Notes: generated by a model from the letters alone, not told the origin. A DNA stretch of 61,729 nt from Vagococcus silagei (GCF_004795745.1 NZ_SDGV01000008.1:1-61729), one strand, 5' to 3'; shown: positions 17,175 through 26,209, counted from the stretch's first letter. Program-made: numbers and translations.

Positions 17175-19101
17175 ATACGATGAAGAGGGACTGATTATAG
17201 AATCAGAAGCACACTGTCAAACTTTTTTGAAACGCGAATATCGTTCGTTGGTTACGTATACTAGAGATGCGACGATTCAGTATGTTCCGCAACCCAATAT
17301 AACCAAGCTTAATTTCTCGCCGCGCGAAAGAACGTTATATCTGCCATTGGATCGCTTTCTAGATGAAGAGATTGATGCGAATTTGATGTTATTTCACATT
17401 TACTATGAATTAGCTCTATATCCTGATTGGAAAAAACAACCCGCTGCGTATTTAAATCGACTCGAACGCTGGCAACAGGAAATCAATCAAATGACCGCTT
17501 TTTTTGTGCGTCGTTTACAGACTGAAGAGGTAGCAATTCAAAATAAATATTCGGCAAATTATTTAAAAAAGTATATTGAAAAAGAAATGTCGCAGTTTTT
17601 GTTTAGTTTTGATCGTTATCTCGCTTTATTAATTGTGTTACAACGTTGTCCAATTTATCGTTCAACTATTGAAATGCAAAAAATTAAAAGATATTTTTTA
17701 ACCCAAGACTATGCCGAACTACAAATGAAGAAACTATCTCCACATCAACAATTTGCGAAATCATTCTTATGTGAGCGATGCGGGATTTCAAATACCAATT
17801 TTGAAGCTATCTTTAAGTTGCCAGTTATTTTTGGACAACCATTTTATACATTTCTATCTTCTGAAATAAGATTACAATTGGTTCAATCGATTGATGTTTT
17901 TCAAATTGAGACATTAATAAAAAGTTTCATCTATCCTGAATTTGAAAGAATTTGGCAAGCGGATATTATGAAGATGTCATTTACACTTGATAATGAAGGT
18001 TCTGGGTCTAAAGAAGGAGAATTAGAAAGAAAGGAATCTTCTGAAGATTTAGATGAAACAGAGAAGAAAGAGTCAATGGAGTCCAGTTCGGAAGAAGAAC
18101 AAGAAATTTTAGCAGAACTGCTGGAAGACGAACAAGAAAATCAACTATTAAAAAATGAAATATTAGGCGAACAAATTCGTTTTGAAACTTTTGATGTGAG
18201 TCCAAAGGAATTAAAGAGTTTTCAAAATTATGCAGCTGAAGTCGCACCACAAAGACAAGAGTTACAACGATTTTGGCAGCAAATGATAGGAGAGGCAAAA
18301 AAAGAAGAAAGCATCAAAAAAGATCAACAACTTAAAGGATTGCTAGATGTGAATAGTGTCATTCATCATTATGTTGCACTCGATGAAGCTGAACAAACAG
18401 GAAACTATAAAAATTTACCGATTTTCAGTCGCTATTTATTAGAAACGCAAGCCAAAAAGTTACCTGAAGCCATTCGGATTGCTTTAGTTATTGATAATTC
18501 TGGTTCGATGAATGCTGAAAAAATTGAAATTGCTCGCGAAACAGTTGCTGTTACACTGTTGTCACTTGAGGATTTTAATCGTTACTTAGAACAAAGCACA
18601 GTTAAATTAAATCAACGAGTCCAACTTCAAACGCAGACATGGCTATTTGGTAGTCAATTTTATCAAGTGAAACCCTTTGCTTTGGCAGATCAGAAAGAAA
18701 TGCAAAGTAAAATCATAAAATCAGTGACTTTATTAAATGGAGAAGACGGAGCAACTGATGATGCAAGTTGTTTTAAACAAATTTTGGCAGATTTGACAGC
18801 GCAAGATAAATTAAAAATACAACGTGGAGAATTAGTATATTTTGTTTTTGAAGTAACTGATGGTGCTTCAAGCTTTCCAGGAGCTGCTAAGGAGGCCATC
18901 ACTGATTTATTAGAATGCGGAATTGAAATTTTCTCTTTTCAAATAGGCAAACCTAATCAACAAAATGAAAAAACCTTTGATTTCGTTTGGAATCAAGGAT
19001 TTTCATTCCCTAGAGGAATCGATGTTGGTGAAGAAATTCAAAAATTGCCTCGATTGATGACTGACATGATTGGCTATCAATTAAAACAGATATTCCATTA
19101 G
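17167..19101 (+). CDS. vWA (MIDAS) domain protein, partner of the MoxR-like ATPase
   Basis: This 644-residue protein has a C-terminal von Willebrand A domain (about 437-640) with an intact metal site (DNSGSM, D443/S445/S447, plus a later VTDGASS). Residues 1-280 are a helical domain containing FHIYYELALYPD, which resembles a worn HExxH-like helix but is not a usable zinc motif. Residues about 280-330 are very acidic and probably unstructured. The architecture recalls CobT/NorD-type partners of MoxR ATPases. The ATG at 17167 lies 10 bases after GAGGAG and overlaps the preceding gene by 8 bases, so the three genes are probably co-translated. No signal peptide; a cytoplasmic complex is expected. 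Confidence 0.8.
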   Translation: MNEYDEEGLIIESEAHCQTFLKREYRSLVTYTRDATIQYVPQPNITKLNFSPRERTLYLPLDRFLDEEIDANLMLFHIYYELALYPDWKKQPAAYLNRLERWQQEINQMTAFFVRRLQTEEVAIQNKYSANYLKKYIEKEMSQFLFSFDRYLALLIVLQRCPIYRSTIEMQKIKRYFLTQDYAELQMKKLSPHQQFAKSFLCERCGISNTNFEAIFKLPVIFGQPFYTFLSSEIRLQLVQSIDVFQIETLIKSFIYPEFERIWQADIMKMSFTLDNEGSGSKEGELERKESSEDLDETEKKESMESSSEEEQEILAELLEDEQENQLLKNEILGEQIRFETFDVSPKELKSFQNYAAEVAPQRQELQRFWQQMIGEAKKEESIKKDQQLKGLLDVNSVIHHYVALDEAEQTGNYKNLPIFSRYLLETQAKKLPEAIRIALVIDNSGSMNAEKIEIARETVAVTLLSLEDFNRYLEQSTVKLNQRVQLQTQTWLFGSQFYQVKPFALADQKEMQSKIIKSVTLLNGEDGATDDASCFKQILADLTAQDKLKIQRGELVYFVFEVTDGASSFPGAAKEAITDLLECGIEIFSFQIGKPNQQNEKTFDFVWNQGFSFPRGIDVGEEIQKLPRLMTDMIGYQLKQIFH

Positions 19102-19181
19102 TTTAGTTATCGGTTTTGATTTAGTAAGTGTTGTGGTATATTTATCAATAATAAATAGATATTATACGGGGGGGGTTTATT

Positions 19182-19511
19182 TTGAGGTTTTTATTTGGTG
19201 GAATCGCTCTGGTTTCTTTAGTAGGAAGTATCTCATATTTTACACCAACGGTATTGTGGAGTGATTTAACTTATTTTTTTAGGAAAGACAAAGTCAACTA
19301 TCTAAAATTTAGTAATAGATATAGAGGAAGGTACATGTTTTTTAGTGCATGTTTGGGACTACTATTATTTTTATTGACTTTCTTTATTACTTTTAAAGAG
19401 AATATAGAATTCGTCTTTTTGGTGTTTTTCATATATTTAGCGATTTGTAGAATGTCATTGGAAATGCAATGGTACAAAATAAGCCAGGTTAATGAAAGAG
19501 AAAAAGAGTGA
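19182..19511 (+). CDS. small membrane protein, DUF3899-like
   Basis: This 109-residue protein has an N-terminal hydrophobic segment (1-22) and two further helices (about 50-68 and 74-92), with basic loops. It resembles small DUF3899-type membrane proteins of Firmicutes; function unknown. The start is TTG at 19182. Its ribosome binding site is a run of eight G (19168-19175), which is odd in this AT-rich DNA and could vary in length by slippage. It follows the vWA gene by 80 bases and could be read from the same promoter or its own. Confidence 0.65.
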   Translation: MRFLFGGIALVSLVGSISYFTPTVLWSDLTYFFRKDKVNYLKFSNRYRGRYMFFSACLGLLLFLLTFFITFKENIEFVFLVFFIYLAICRMSLEMQWYKISQVNEREKE

Positions 19512-19547
19512 AGTAAAAGTATTTTCTCTAAAATGAAAAATTTGTAA

Positions 19548-19593
19548 AGCCTCCGATAATTAGTTAATGTTTTCAGTCTAATTATCGGAGGCT
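19548..19593. terminator. bidirectional terminator
   Basis: A perfect 16-bp stem (19548-19563 with 19578-19593) with a 14-base loop between convergent genes. T tracts are weak on both sides. Confidence 0.75.
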
Positions 19594-19633
19594 ATTTGTA
19601 TTTTGTGACAACTATTTGTTTTTCACTACAATT

Positions 19634-19846
19634 TTATTCTTGCTTTTTTACGGTAACATTTAAGGCGGTTCCATTTTGAATGGCAAAGTCACGTTCTCTG
19701 ATAAGTTTTCTCATTTCATCTAAGTCGTCTTGGTTCGCCCATTTTTTCAGAAAGTTGCGACAGTCTGACCGTTTCTTTAAATAGTTAGAATATTTTGGAT
19801 TTTTTGCTTGCCATTTTTTATTTGCTTCAGTACTTGTTTTTCTCAA
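19634..19846 (-). CDS. conserved small basic protein of unknown function
   Basis: This 70-residue, highly charged and probably all-helical protein begins with a TTG codon 8 bases after AGGAGG. It is rich in Lys and Arg (KKWQAKNPKYSNYLKKR) and has no membrane segment. Similar short proteins are common hypotheticals in Lactobacillales; a nucleic-acid-binding role is possible but not shown. It is transcribed alone, facing the DUF3899-like gene. Confidence 0.65.
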   Translation of the reverse strand: MRKTSTEANKKWQAKNPKYSNYLKKRSDCRNFLKKWANQDDLDEMRKLIRERDFAIQNGTALNVTVKKQE

Positions 19847-20021
19847 TGTCGCAACCTCCTAATTATATTTATCTATTAATAAAATATTATTTGAATAACA
19901 GAAAATTAAAAATAAACGATGATTATTTGTATTTAATTTCAGTATAACATAAGTCTGAAATGGTTTTCATTTTTTTATTAATCTTGTTTTCTTTTAAAAT
20001 ATTCATAAAATGAGATTTCTT

Positions 20022-20051
20022 TAATCTTAAACATTTTTTTCTAATCTTAAA
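20022..20051 (+). promoter_or_regulatory. direct repeats upstream of gdhA (possible activator/repressor site)
   Basis: TAATCTTAAA occurs at 20022-20031 and 20042-20051, exactly 20 bases apart. A related TAATCTT lies at 19979, and the reversed AGATTAA lies at 20069, after the likely -10 box TATACT (20057-20062). Helical spacing suggests a regulator bound along one face; which one is unknown. Confidence 0.4.
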
Positions 20052-20097
20052 AAGTGTATACTGAAAACAGATTAAAAAACGAAAGAGAGTGGTTCAT

Positions 20098-21447
20098 GTG
20101 CAAGATGTACAAAGTTATTTAGATGAGTTAAGGGGAAAACTCGAAGTGAAATTCTCCAATCAAACTGAGTTTTTACAAGCAGTGGACGAGTTTTTAAGCA
20201 CAGTAGCACCTTTTTTAGAAAAAAATCCTGAGTATGTTGAGAAAAACTTACTTGAAATGTTAATTATTCCAGAACGCATTATTGAGTTTAGAGTGCCATG
20301 GATGGCTGATAATGGTGCGTGGTGTGTGAATACAGGCTATCGAGTGCAATATAATTCTGCGTTAGGCCCATTTAAAGGTGGAATCCGCTTCCATCCAACT
20401 GTTAATCAAAGTATCATCAAATTCTTAGGATTTGAACAAATATTTAAAAACAGTTTGACGCAATTACCGATTGGTGGCGGTAAAGGTGGTAGTGATTTTG
20501 ATCCAAAAGGAAAATCAGAAGGCGAAGTCATGCGCTTTTGTCAAAGTTTTATGCAAGAATTACAAAAATATATCGGTCCAAGTTTAGATGTTCCAGCGGG
20601 AGATATTGGTGTTGGTGGCCGTGAAATTGGTTATTTATTTGGTGAGTACAAACGTTTAAATGGTTATCAAACTGGTGTATTAACAGGAAAACCTGTTTCA
20701 TTTTGGGGCAGTCTAGCGCGAACAGAAGCAACAGGGTATGGACTTGTATACTTTGTTAATCATTTATTAATGGATCAAGGAGATTCACTTGCAGATAAAC
20801 GAGTGCTCGTTTCTGGAAGTGGTAATGTTGCGATTTATGCCATTCAAAAAGCACAAGCATTAGGCGCAAAAGTTTATGGGTGCTCTGATTCATCAGGCTA
20901 TATCATTGATGAAGATGGTATTGATTTAGCAGTTGTTAAGGAAATTAAAGAAGTGAAACGTGGTCGTATCAGTGATTACGTGAAGCTGCGTCCTAACGCA
21001 AAATATTTCGAAAAAGAAAATATTTGGGATGTTAATTTATCGTTTGATATTGCTCTGCCATGTGCAACGCAAAACGAAATTTCTGAAGCCAGTGCGCAAA
21101 ATCTTGTCAAGCAAGGTGTTAAAATTGTTGGTGAGGGTGCAAACATGCCGACAAGTATGGCCGCAGTTGAGGTCTTGAAACAAAATAACATCTTCTACTG
21201 TCCTGGAAAAGCTGCAAATGCTGGTGGTGTGTCAGTATCGGCGTTAGAGATGGCTCAAAATTCTCAACGTTTACCTTGGACTTTTGAAGAGGTTGATCAA
21301 AAACTTGAAGCAATCATGTTGTCTATTTATGAAACTTGTCGTGATACTGCGGCAGAGTATGCAGAACCAATGGATTTAATGGCAGGAGCTAATATTGCTG
21401 GCTTCCAAAGAGTTGCAACTGCAATGGTCAGCCAAGGACTGGTTTAA
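20098..21447 (+). CDS. gdhA: NADP-type glutamate dehydrogenase
   Basis: The enzyme interconverts glutamate and 2-oxoglutarate plus ammonia, linking nitrogen assimilation with the TCA branch. The 449-residue length and motifs fit the hexameric GdhA family: the catalytic lysine region PIGGGKGGSDFDPKGK (about 125-140), DVPAGDIGVGGREIGY, and a Rossmann loop SGSGNVAIYA. I prefer the GTG at 20098, 8 bases after AAAGAGAG, over the in-frame GTG at 20089, which lies inside that ribosome binding site. It is monocistronic. Repeats upstream of the promoter suggest dedicated regulation. Confidence 0.93.
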   Translation: MQDVQSYLDELRGKLEVKFSNQTEFLQAVDEFLSTVAPFLEKNPEYVEKNLLEMLIIPERIIEFRVPWMADNGAWCVNTGYRVQYNSALGPFKGGIRFHPTVNQSIIKFLGFEQIFKNSLTQLPIGGGKGGSDFDPKGKSEGEVMRFCQSFMQELQKYIGPSLDVPAGDIGVGGREIGYLFGEYKRLNGYQTGVLTGKPVSFWGSLARTEATGYGLVYFVNHLLMDQGDSLADKRVLVSGSGNVAIYAIQKAQALGAKVYGCSDSSGYIIDEDGIDLAVVKEIKEVKRGRISDYVKLRPNAKYFEKENIWDVNLSFDIALPCATQNEISEASAQNLVKQGVKIVGEGANMPTSMAAVEVLKQNNIFYCPGKAANAGGVSVSALEMAQNSQRLPWTFEEVDQKLEAIMLSIYETCRDTAAEYAEPMDLMAGANIAGFQRVATAMVSQGLV

Positions 21448-21582
21448 GCTAATATTTTAATATGAAAATGTTACTCGTAACAAAATGTGATTTTTTCAGA
21501 AATTATAATGAGAATTAACTCAATAAATGTTAAAATGTAGCTGTTGAAGTGTATTGACACTATAAAACTTAGGAGGGTAATT

Positions 21583-22929
21583 ATGGCACATATTAATTTT
21601 GATCATTCTAAAGTAAGTAATTTTATCGGGGAAAATGAACTTGCCTATATGCAAGCTCAAGTAAGCTCTGCCCACAAAGAGCTTCGAGAAGGAACAGGTG
21701 CAGGTAGTGATTATCTAGGCTGGATTGATTTACCAGTAAATTATGATAAAGATGAATTTGCACGAATCAAAGCGGCAGCTAAAAAAATCCAATCAGATTC
21801 TGAAGTGTTAGTTGTAATTGGAATTGGTGGTTCATATTTAGGTGCGAAAGCTGCGATTGATTTCTTAAATCATTCATTCTATAACTTAGTTGACCAAGAA
21901 GAAAGAAAAGCACCACAAGTTTTCTTCGCTGGAAATAGTATTAGTTCAAGCTATTTAGCTGATTTAATTCATGTGATTGGTGACAAAGATTTTTCAGTTA
22001 ACGTTATTTCAAAATCTGGTACAACAACAGAACCAGCTATTGCGTTCCGTGTCTTCAAAGAATTATTAGTGAATAAATATGGAAAAGAAGAAGCTAACAA
22101 ACGTATTTACGCAACAACTGATAAAGCAAAAGGTGCTGTTAAAACAGAAGCTGATGTTGAAGGTTGGGAAACTTTTGTTATTCCTGATGATATTGGTGGA
22201 CGTTTCTCAGTCTTGACTGCCGTTGGTTTATTACCGATTGCTGTAACTGGTGCAGATATCGATGGTTTAATGCAAGGTGCTGCAGATGCGCGTGTTGCTT
22301 ATTCTTCTGATGATTTAACAAAAAATGAAGCGTATCAATATGCTGCATTAAGAAATATTTTATACCGTAAAGGTAAAGTTACTGAATTACTTATTAATTA
22401 CGAACCAAGTCTACAATACTTCTCAGAATGGTGGAAACAACTTTTTGGTGAATCAGAAGGTAAGGATCAAAAAGGAATTTACCCATCTAGCGCGAACTTT
22501 TCAACTGACTTACACTCTCTAGGTCAATATATTCAAGAAGGTCGCCGCAACATTTTTGAAACAGTAATTAAAGTTGATAAAGCACGTCATGAACTTAAAA
22601 TTCCAACAATGGATAAAGATCTTGATGGTTTAGGCTATATCGAAGGAAAAGATATTGATTTTGTGAATACAAAAGCCTTCCAAGGAACATTGTTAGCTCA
22701 TACTGATGGAGATGTGCCAAACTTCGTCATTAATATTCCTCAAACTGATGCATATACTTTAGGATACTTAATGTATTTCTTTGAAATTGCAGTTGGAATT
22801 TCTGGTTACTTGAATGGTGTGAATCCATTTGACCAACCAGGAGTGGAAGCTTACAAGAAAAACATGTTTGCGCTCCTAGGTAAACCAGGCTTTGAAGATT
22901 TAGCTAAAGAGTTAAACGAACGTCTGTAA
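21583..22929 (+). CDS. pgi: glucose-6-phosphate isomerase
   Basis: This glycolytic enzyme converts glucose-6-phosphate and fructose-6-phosphate. The 448-residue protein carries the SIS-fold signatures [15 protein letters not shown] and [11 protein letters not shown], the PGI signature [14 protein letters not shown], and the late active-site segment around [17 protein letters not shown]. This is the normal length for Gram-positive Pgi. The ATG at 21583 is 6 bases after AGGAGG; the frame is open further upstream but without a ribosome binding site. It is a single gene closed by a strong terminator. Confidence 0.96.
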   Translation: MAHINFDHSKVSNFIGENELAYMQAQVSSAHKELREGTGAGSDYLGWIDLPVNYDKDEFARIKAAAKKIQSDSEVLVVIGIGGSYLGAKAAIDFLNHSFYNLVDQEERKAPQVFFAGNSISSSYLADLIHVIGDKDFSVNVISKSGTTTEPAIAFRVFKELLVNKYGKEEANKRIYATTDKAKGAVKTEADVEGWETFVIPDDIGGRFSVLTAVGLLPIAVTGADIDGLMQGAADARVAYSSDDLTKNEAYQYAALRNILYRKGKVTELLINYEPSLQYFSEWWKQLFGESEGKDQKGIYPSSANFSTDLHSLGQYIQEGRRNIFETVIKVDKARHELKIPTMDKDLDGLGYIEGKDIDFVNTKAFQGTLLAHTDGDVPNFVINIPQTDAYTLGYLMYFFEIAVGISGYLNGVNPFDQPGVEAYKKNMFALLGKPGFEDLAKELNERL

Positions 22930-22954
22930 ATCAATGTTTTACTTATAAAAAATA

Positions 22955-23008
22955 AACTCTCAAAAAGTCCAAATTTTACGAAATTTGGCGCTTTTTCGGG
23001 AGTTTTTT
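22955..23008 (+). terminator. terminator of pgi
   Basis: A long imperfect hairpin of about 20 bp with the loop TACG (around 22977-22980), followed by six T. Confidence 0.88.
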
Positions 23009-23024
23009 CAATAAGATTTGTGTA

Positions 23025-23052
23025 TAAAAAAACGTAGAATTATCTTCTGCGT
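23025..23052 (-). terminator. minus-strand terminator overlapping the end of the 23040-23465 gene
   Basis: A 9-bp stem with one G-T pair (23031-23039 with 23044-23052). The stop codon of the membrane protein gene lies in the loop, and an A-run on the plus strand provides the U-tract. Confidence 0.7.
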
Positions 23053-23465
23053 TTTTTTCCATTTCCATTATTTGGGCGTTTTCTTGGTCTGTTTTTTCTT
23101 GAAGCAGCTAATTTTTTTGCATTTTTATTTGAGATGAAACTACCAATGATAAATGTTAATCCGAAGATTAGACAAAGTCCAGCCCAAATTTTAAGGTCGC
23201 CATAACTACCAGCTGTTGCAAAACCAAGAATGGCACCAACAATGTAGAATCCACCAGCAACAAAACCACCTTTTTGGCCTTTTCTAGTTGCAATCGCAAC
23301 AATACCAGCCACTAATAGAACGATGGCTACTAAAAAGCCGCCACTTCCGCCAACTTCACCGTTTTTTGAAATTGTGTTACCTAAACCAGCAACCATTGAT
23401 TGGAATCCAACAAACACTGAAAGCACAATGCTCAAGATACCAATCACTAATTTTGTTGTTTTCAT
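23040..23465 (-). CDS. small membrane protein with four helices and a basic tail
   Basis: The 141-residue protein has four hydrophobic segments (about 5-24, 44-60, 68-86, 92-111) and a very basic C-terminal tail (residues 115-141, ending NGKKRRR). No enzymatic motif is visible, and I do not assign a function. The ATG is preceded by GGAGG. It starts a run of four small minus-strand genes for membrane or lipoproteins, each separated by more than 100 bases, so these are probably separate units. Confidence 0.7.
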   Translation of the reverse strand: MKTTKLVIGILSIVLSVFVGFQSMVAGLGNTISKNGEVGGSGGFLVAIVLLVAGIVAIATRKGQKGGFVAGGFYIVGAILGFATAGSYGDLKIWAGLCLIFGLTFIIGSFISNKNAKKLAASRKNRPRKRPNNGNGKKRRR

Positions 23466-23577
23466 TTATTATCCTCCAAATTTTTTATCTCTAATAAGTA
23501 TAACGCTCGTTAAATACAATCTCAATATTTTTTTATTATTGACGCCTAACAAACTTTCTGTAAAGCAGAATTTTGGG

Positions 23578-24012
23578 CTATGTTTCCGATGTGTAGGTGT
23601 TTACGATATGCATAATTTTGGAATTAATATCTAACTCAATTTCACCAATGCTTGACTGATTCCCTTTTAATATTTTTTCATAATAATCGATTAAGGTGTT
23701 TTGTAAGTCTAGAAGATCATTTTTTGCTGGCGAATCCTGGTAAGCTTTAAGTTTTATTTTGACTTTATTTAATTTTTTGATTTCTTTATTAGCATCTTTT
23801 TTTGTTTCTAGAGGTTTTTTATCGCGTTGCTCAAAATCAAAGTAATCTGCAGTTAATTCATCAAGTATTGTATCAATAACAGGTCTAGTTAAATCTTTTA
23901 GTTCAGTAGATTCGGTTTGAATAGTTTCTTTATGATTTACTTGATTTTTTTTCGTACATCCAGTTGAAATAAAAGAGAGACCAATTATTATAAGAAATAG
24001 TATTTTTTTCAT
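23578..24012 (-). CDS. predicted lipoprotein of unknown function
   Basis: This 144-residue protein has a lipoprotein signal peptide with lipobox STGC (Cys at residue 19), so it should be lipidated and anchored outside the membrane. The mature part is Lys/Asp/Glu-rich and probably helical, with no motif I know. The ribosome binding site is GGAG a few bases before the ATG. Its 3' end has no obvious hairpin. Confidence 0.7.
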   Translation of the reverse strand: MKKILFLIIIGLSFISTGCTKKNQVNHKETIQTESTELKDLTRPVIDTILDELTADYFDFEQRDKKPLETKKDANKEIKKLNKVKIKLKAYQDSPAKNDLLDLQNTLIDYYEKILKGNQSSIGEIELDINSKIMHIVNTYTSET

Positions 24013-24088
24013 TTTATCTCCAATTTTTGCTATTTATTATTAGTATAACGTTTTTTTATTCAAATTCAATTCTGGATAATAAGTAAAA

Positions 24089-24133
24089 CAAAAAAAGTTT
24101 GACTCTGAAAAATTCCAAAACAGAGTCAAACTT
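24089..24133 (-). terminator. terminator of the 24138-24452 gene
   Basis: A perfect 13-bp stem (24095-24107 with 24121-24133); the A-run before it on the plus strand is the U-tract on the minus strand. Confidence 0.85.
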
Positions 24134-24137
24134 GCGA

Positions 24138-24452
24138 TTATTTTTTCGTTATATGAGTTAGAATAACATATTTAAAAGTATAAAAAACAGTAACAAGCAA
24201 GATAATAAAGACAATCAGTGATAAGGGATGACTAGAAATTGACTTGGGAAGATTGACTAAAACTAGATACATAATACTTGCTACTAGTCCAGTTAGGATA
24301 AGTGAAAAAACAGAAATTTTAACGTTGTTCATTTTTGAAGGTTTGTTAGTAGTGTCATCAGGGAATCCACGATATGAGTTAAAGGGGTCACGTGAGATTA
24401 AACGGCGATCATAACCATCTTTACCAGTTGTCCAACGTTTTTTATTCATCAT
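24138..24452 (-). CDS. small two-helix membrane protein
   Basis: I place the start at the ATG ending at 24452, 8 bases after GGAGGC, giving 104 residues; the frame extends 29 codons further upstream without a ribosome binding site. The first 45 residues are polar and basic (MMNKKRWTTGKDGYDRR), followed by two membrane helices (about 49-68 and 76-96). Function unknown. Confidence 0.65.
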   Translation of the reverse strand: MMNKKRWTTGKDGYDRRLISRDPFNSYRGFPDDTTNKPSKMNNVKISVFSLILTGLVASIMYLVLVNLPKSISSHPLSLIVFIILLVTVFYTFKYVILTHITKK

Positions 24453-24615
24453 TAGAAATCGCCTCCAGTACTTATACTTTTTATTATATCTTGCTAAATT
24501 AAGCGTATACCAATTAGCTAATGTAGTCAATTTCTGCATTAAGATTTAAGATGTTCATAATAATTTATTTCCATATAAATCAACAAAATAAGTTAACCTG
24601 AGTTGATTATAGAAT

Positions 24616-25023
24616 TTATTTTTTTATGTAGTAACGTTTACTTCCAATTAAACCTAAAATAATGAGAATCAAACCACCAATAGCCAAAGAGATAAGAAAC
24701 ATGGTATATATCACATATCCAGCTGGCCAACTTTTTAACTCAGGTGATTGTATGAAAAATAAAATAACCGCTAAAATCAACATTCCTATGCCAATCATAA
24801 TGTTTTGTGGACTTCTTGTTCGATAGGATTTGTTCTCTTGTGTTACTCTCACATGGCGACTTTTCCAAATTAGATAAACACCATATGTTATAATCAAAAG
24901 ACACGGGTAAGAAGTAATTGAATTTAATTCAAAGAATAAAATTTTTAAAACAATGAGTAAGGCAATAGCGGATAGAACGGCAAGGCAACCTAAAATCAGT
25001 TGTATTGTTTGACGTTTGTTCAT
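24616..25023 (-). CDS. small four-helix membrane protein
   Basis: The 135-residue protein has four hydrophobic segments (about 8-27, 33-50, 73-90, 103-127) and a basic loop between the second and third. It resembles many short Firmicutes membrane proteins without assigned function. AAGGAG precedes the ATG. Confidence 0.65.
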   Translation of the reverse strand: MNKRQTIQLILGCLAVLSAIALLIVLKILFFELNSITSYPCLLIITYGVYLIWKSRHVRVTQENKSYRTRSPQNIMIGIGMLILAVILFFIQSPELKSWPAGYVIYTMFLISLAIGGLILIILGLIGSKRYYIKK

Positions 25024-25105
25024 TTAAACAACTCCTTTTTTAAAGTTTATCAGAAATTAAGTTCTATAGATAGTTAACATCTCGTGTTTTTACGCAATTT
25101 GACAG

Positions 25106-25135
25106 TTGATAGACAGAAAAAGCCATAATTATAAT
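25106..25135 (+). promoter_or_regulatory. promoter of the folD-like gene
   Basis: TTGATA, 18-base spacer, TATAAT. The ATG follows 34 bases after the -10 box. Confidence 0.7.
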
Positions 25136-25169
25136 AACCGAATAGACAAAGTATTGAAGGAGTTTTCTA

Positions 25170-26003
25170 ATGAACAAAGATATTTTAGGTCAAGATGTTG
25201 TTGCCAAGATAAAAAATGAATTAAAAACGAAAGATTACGGTGAATTAAAACCAAAACTTGCGGTATTAAGAGTAGGGTCTCGTTCCAGTGACTTAGCTTA
25301 TGAAGCATCGTTAAAACGAATATTTAATCCATTAAATATTAATGTTGAAGTTACGGCATTACCTAAAGAAATCAACCAAGCAGATTTTGATCAGGCGTTT
25401 AATAAAATAAATCAAGATTCGACAAATAGTGGCATCTTACTTTTGAGCCCAATTCCGCAACATTTGAATTTAAAACATGCGATGGAAACCATTGATCCTA
25501 AAAAAGATGTCGACTGTTTTGGTTCAGAAAATACGCTAAGAATTTATGTGGATCAAGAAAAGGGATTCTTACCTTGTACAGCTGAAGCAGTTCTCAAAAT
25601 ATTGAGTTATCAAAATGTTGACTTGCGAGGGAAGGACGTTGTTATTGTGGGCTTTGGCTTTGTTATCGGTCGTCCGTTAAGCTTGTTGTTAGTAGAAGCT
25701 GGTTGTACGGTTACAGTCTGCCACGTGGATACGGTTGATTTAGCTGAAAAATGTCGTCGCGCTGAAATCATTGTTTCCGCAACTGGAGTACCACATTTGA
25801 TTAAACAAGATTTTATTTCGAATGACACAATTGTTGTTGATGTGGGAATTAACGTTGGTGTTGATGGTGAAATATACGGAGATGTCGATTATGATGATGT
25901 TTACAAAAAAGTCAAGAGTATCACGCCAGTTCCAGGTGGGGTGGGAACTGTTACAACTTATGTATTAGCAGAGCATGTTGTTAATTCATTTGAAGGAAGA
26001 TAA
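25170..26003 (+). CDS. FolD-like methylenetetrahydrofolate dehydrogenase homologue lacking catalytic Lys and Gln
   Basis: This 277-residue protein has the overall FolD layout: N-terminal folate domain, Rossmann domain (VVIVGFGFVIGRPLSLLL) and the C-terminal motif ITPVPGGVG. However, the YxxxK motif reads YEASL, so the general-base Lys is L48 (a Lys follows at 49), and the QLPLP motif reads LSPIP, so the Gln is L92. The matching Asp, in DVDCF, is kept (D115). The PGGVGPMT motif is PGGVGTVT. In E. coli FolD the corresponding residues are K54, Q98 and D121. Cyclohydrolase activity is therefore doubtful; it may be a dehydrogenase-only or different NAD(P)-dependent enzyme. It is monocistronic, and a normal folD is expected elsewhere. 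Confidence 0.8.
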   Translation: MNKDILGQDVVAKIKNELKTKDYGELKPKLAVLRVGSRSSDLAYEASLKRIFNPLNINVEVTALPKEINQADFDQAFNKINQDSTNSGILLLSPIPQHLNLKHAMETIDPKKDVDCFGSENTLRIYVDQEKGFLPCTAEAVLKILSYQNVDLRGKDVVIVGFGFVIGRPLSLLLVEAGCTVTVCHVDTVDLAEKCRRAEIIVSATGVPHLIKQDFISNDTIVVDVGINVGVDGEIYGDVDYDDVYKKVKSITPVPGGVGTVTTYVLAEHVVNSFEGR

Positions 26004-26167
26004 CTTTCAAAAAAAAGGAGCGAGTGACAAGTCTAGTGAGTATTGGGTTATTTCAGAAAAACTGAAAAATACATATCTTCCAGTTGAACTTGTTATATTA
26101 CACTTAATCATATTTTCATGTATGCTGTTCTTACCACACGTTTCAAAATCGAGAAGTTAATGTAAAA

Positions 26168-26209
26168 AAATGAACCGCGAATGTTATTTTGACATTCAAC
26201 GGTTCATTT
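26168..26209. terminator. bidirectional terminator
   Basis: A 10-bp outer stem (26168-26177 with 26200-26209) and an inner AATGT/ACATT stem, flanked by A- and T-runs, between convergent genes. Confidence 0.85.

Noticed and set aside
13918-19101. Calling the three-gene operon a defence system
   Set aside because: No toxin-like effector is visible, and neighbours are metabolic genes; the HsdR gene is 11 kb away and separately transcribed.
25975-26160. 61-codon open frame overlapping the end of the folD-like gene
   Set aside because: It starts inside folD without a ribosome binding site, its downstream part has no in-frame start of its own, and it resembles no protein; taken as chance.
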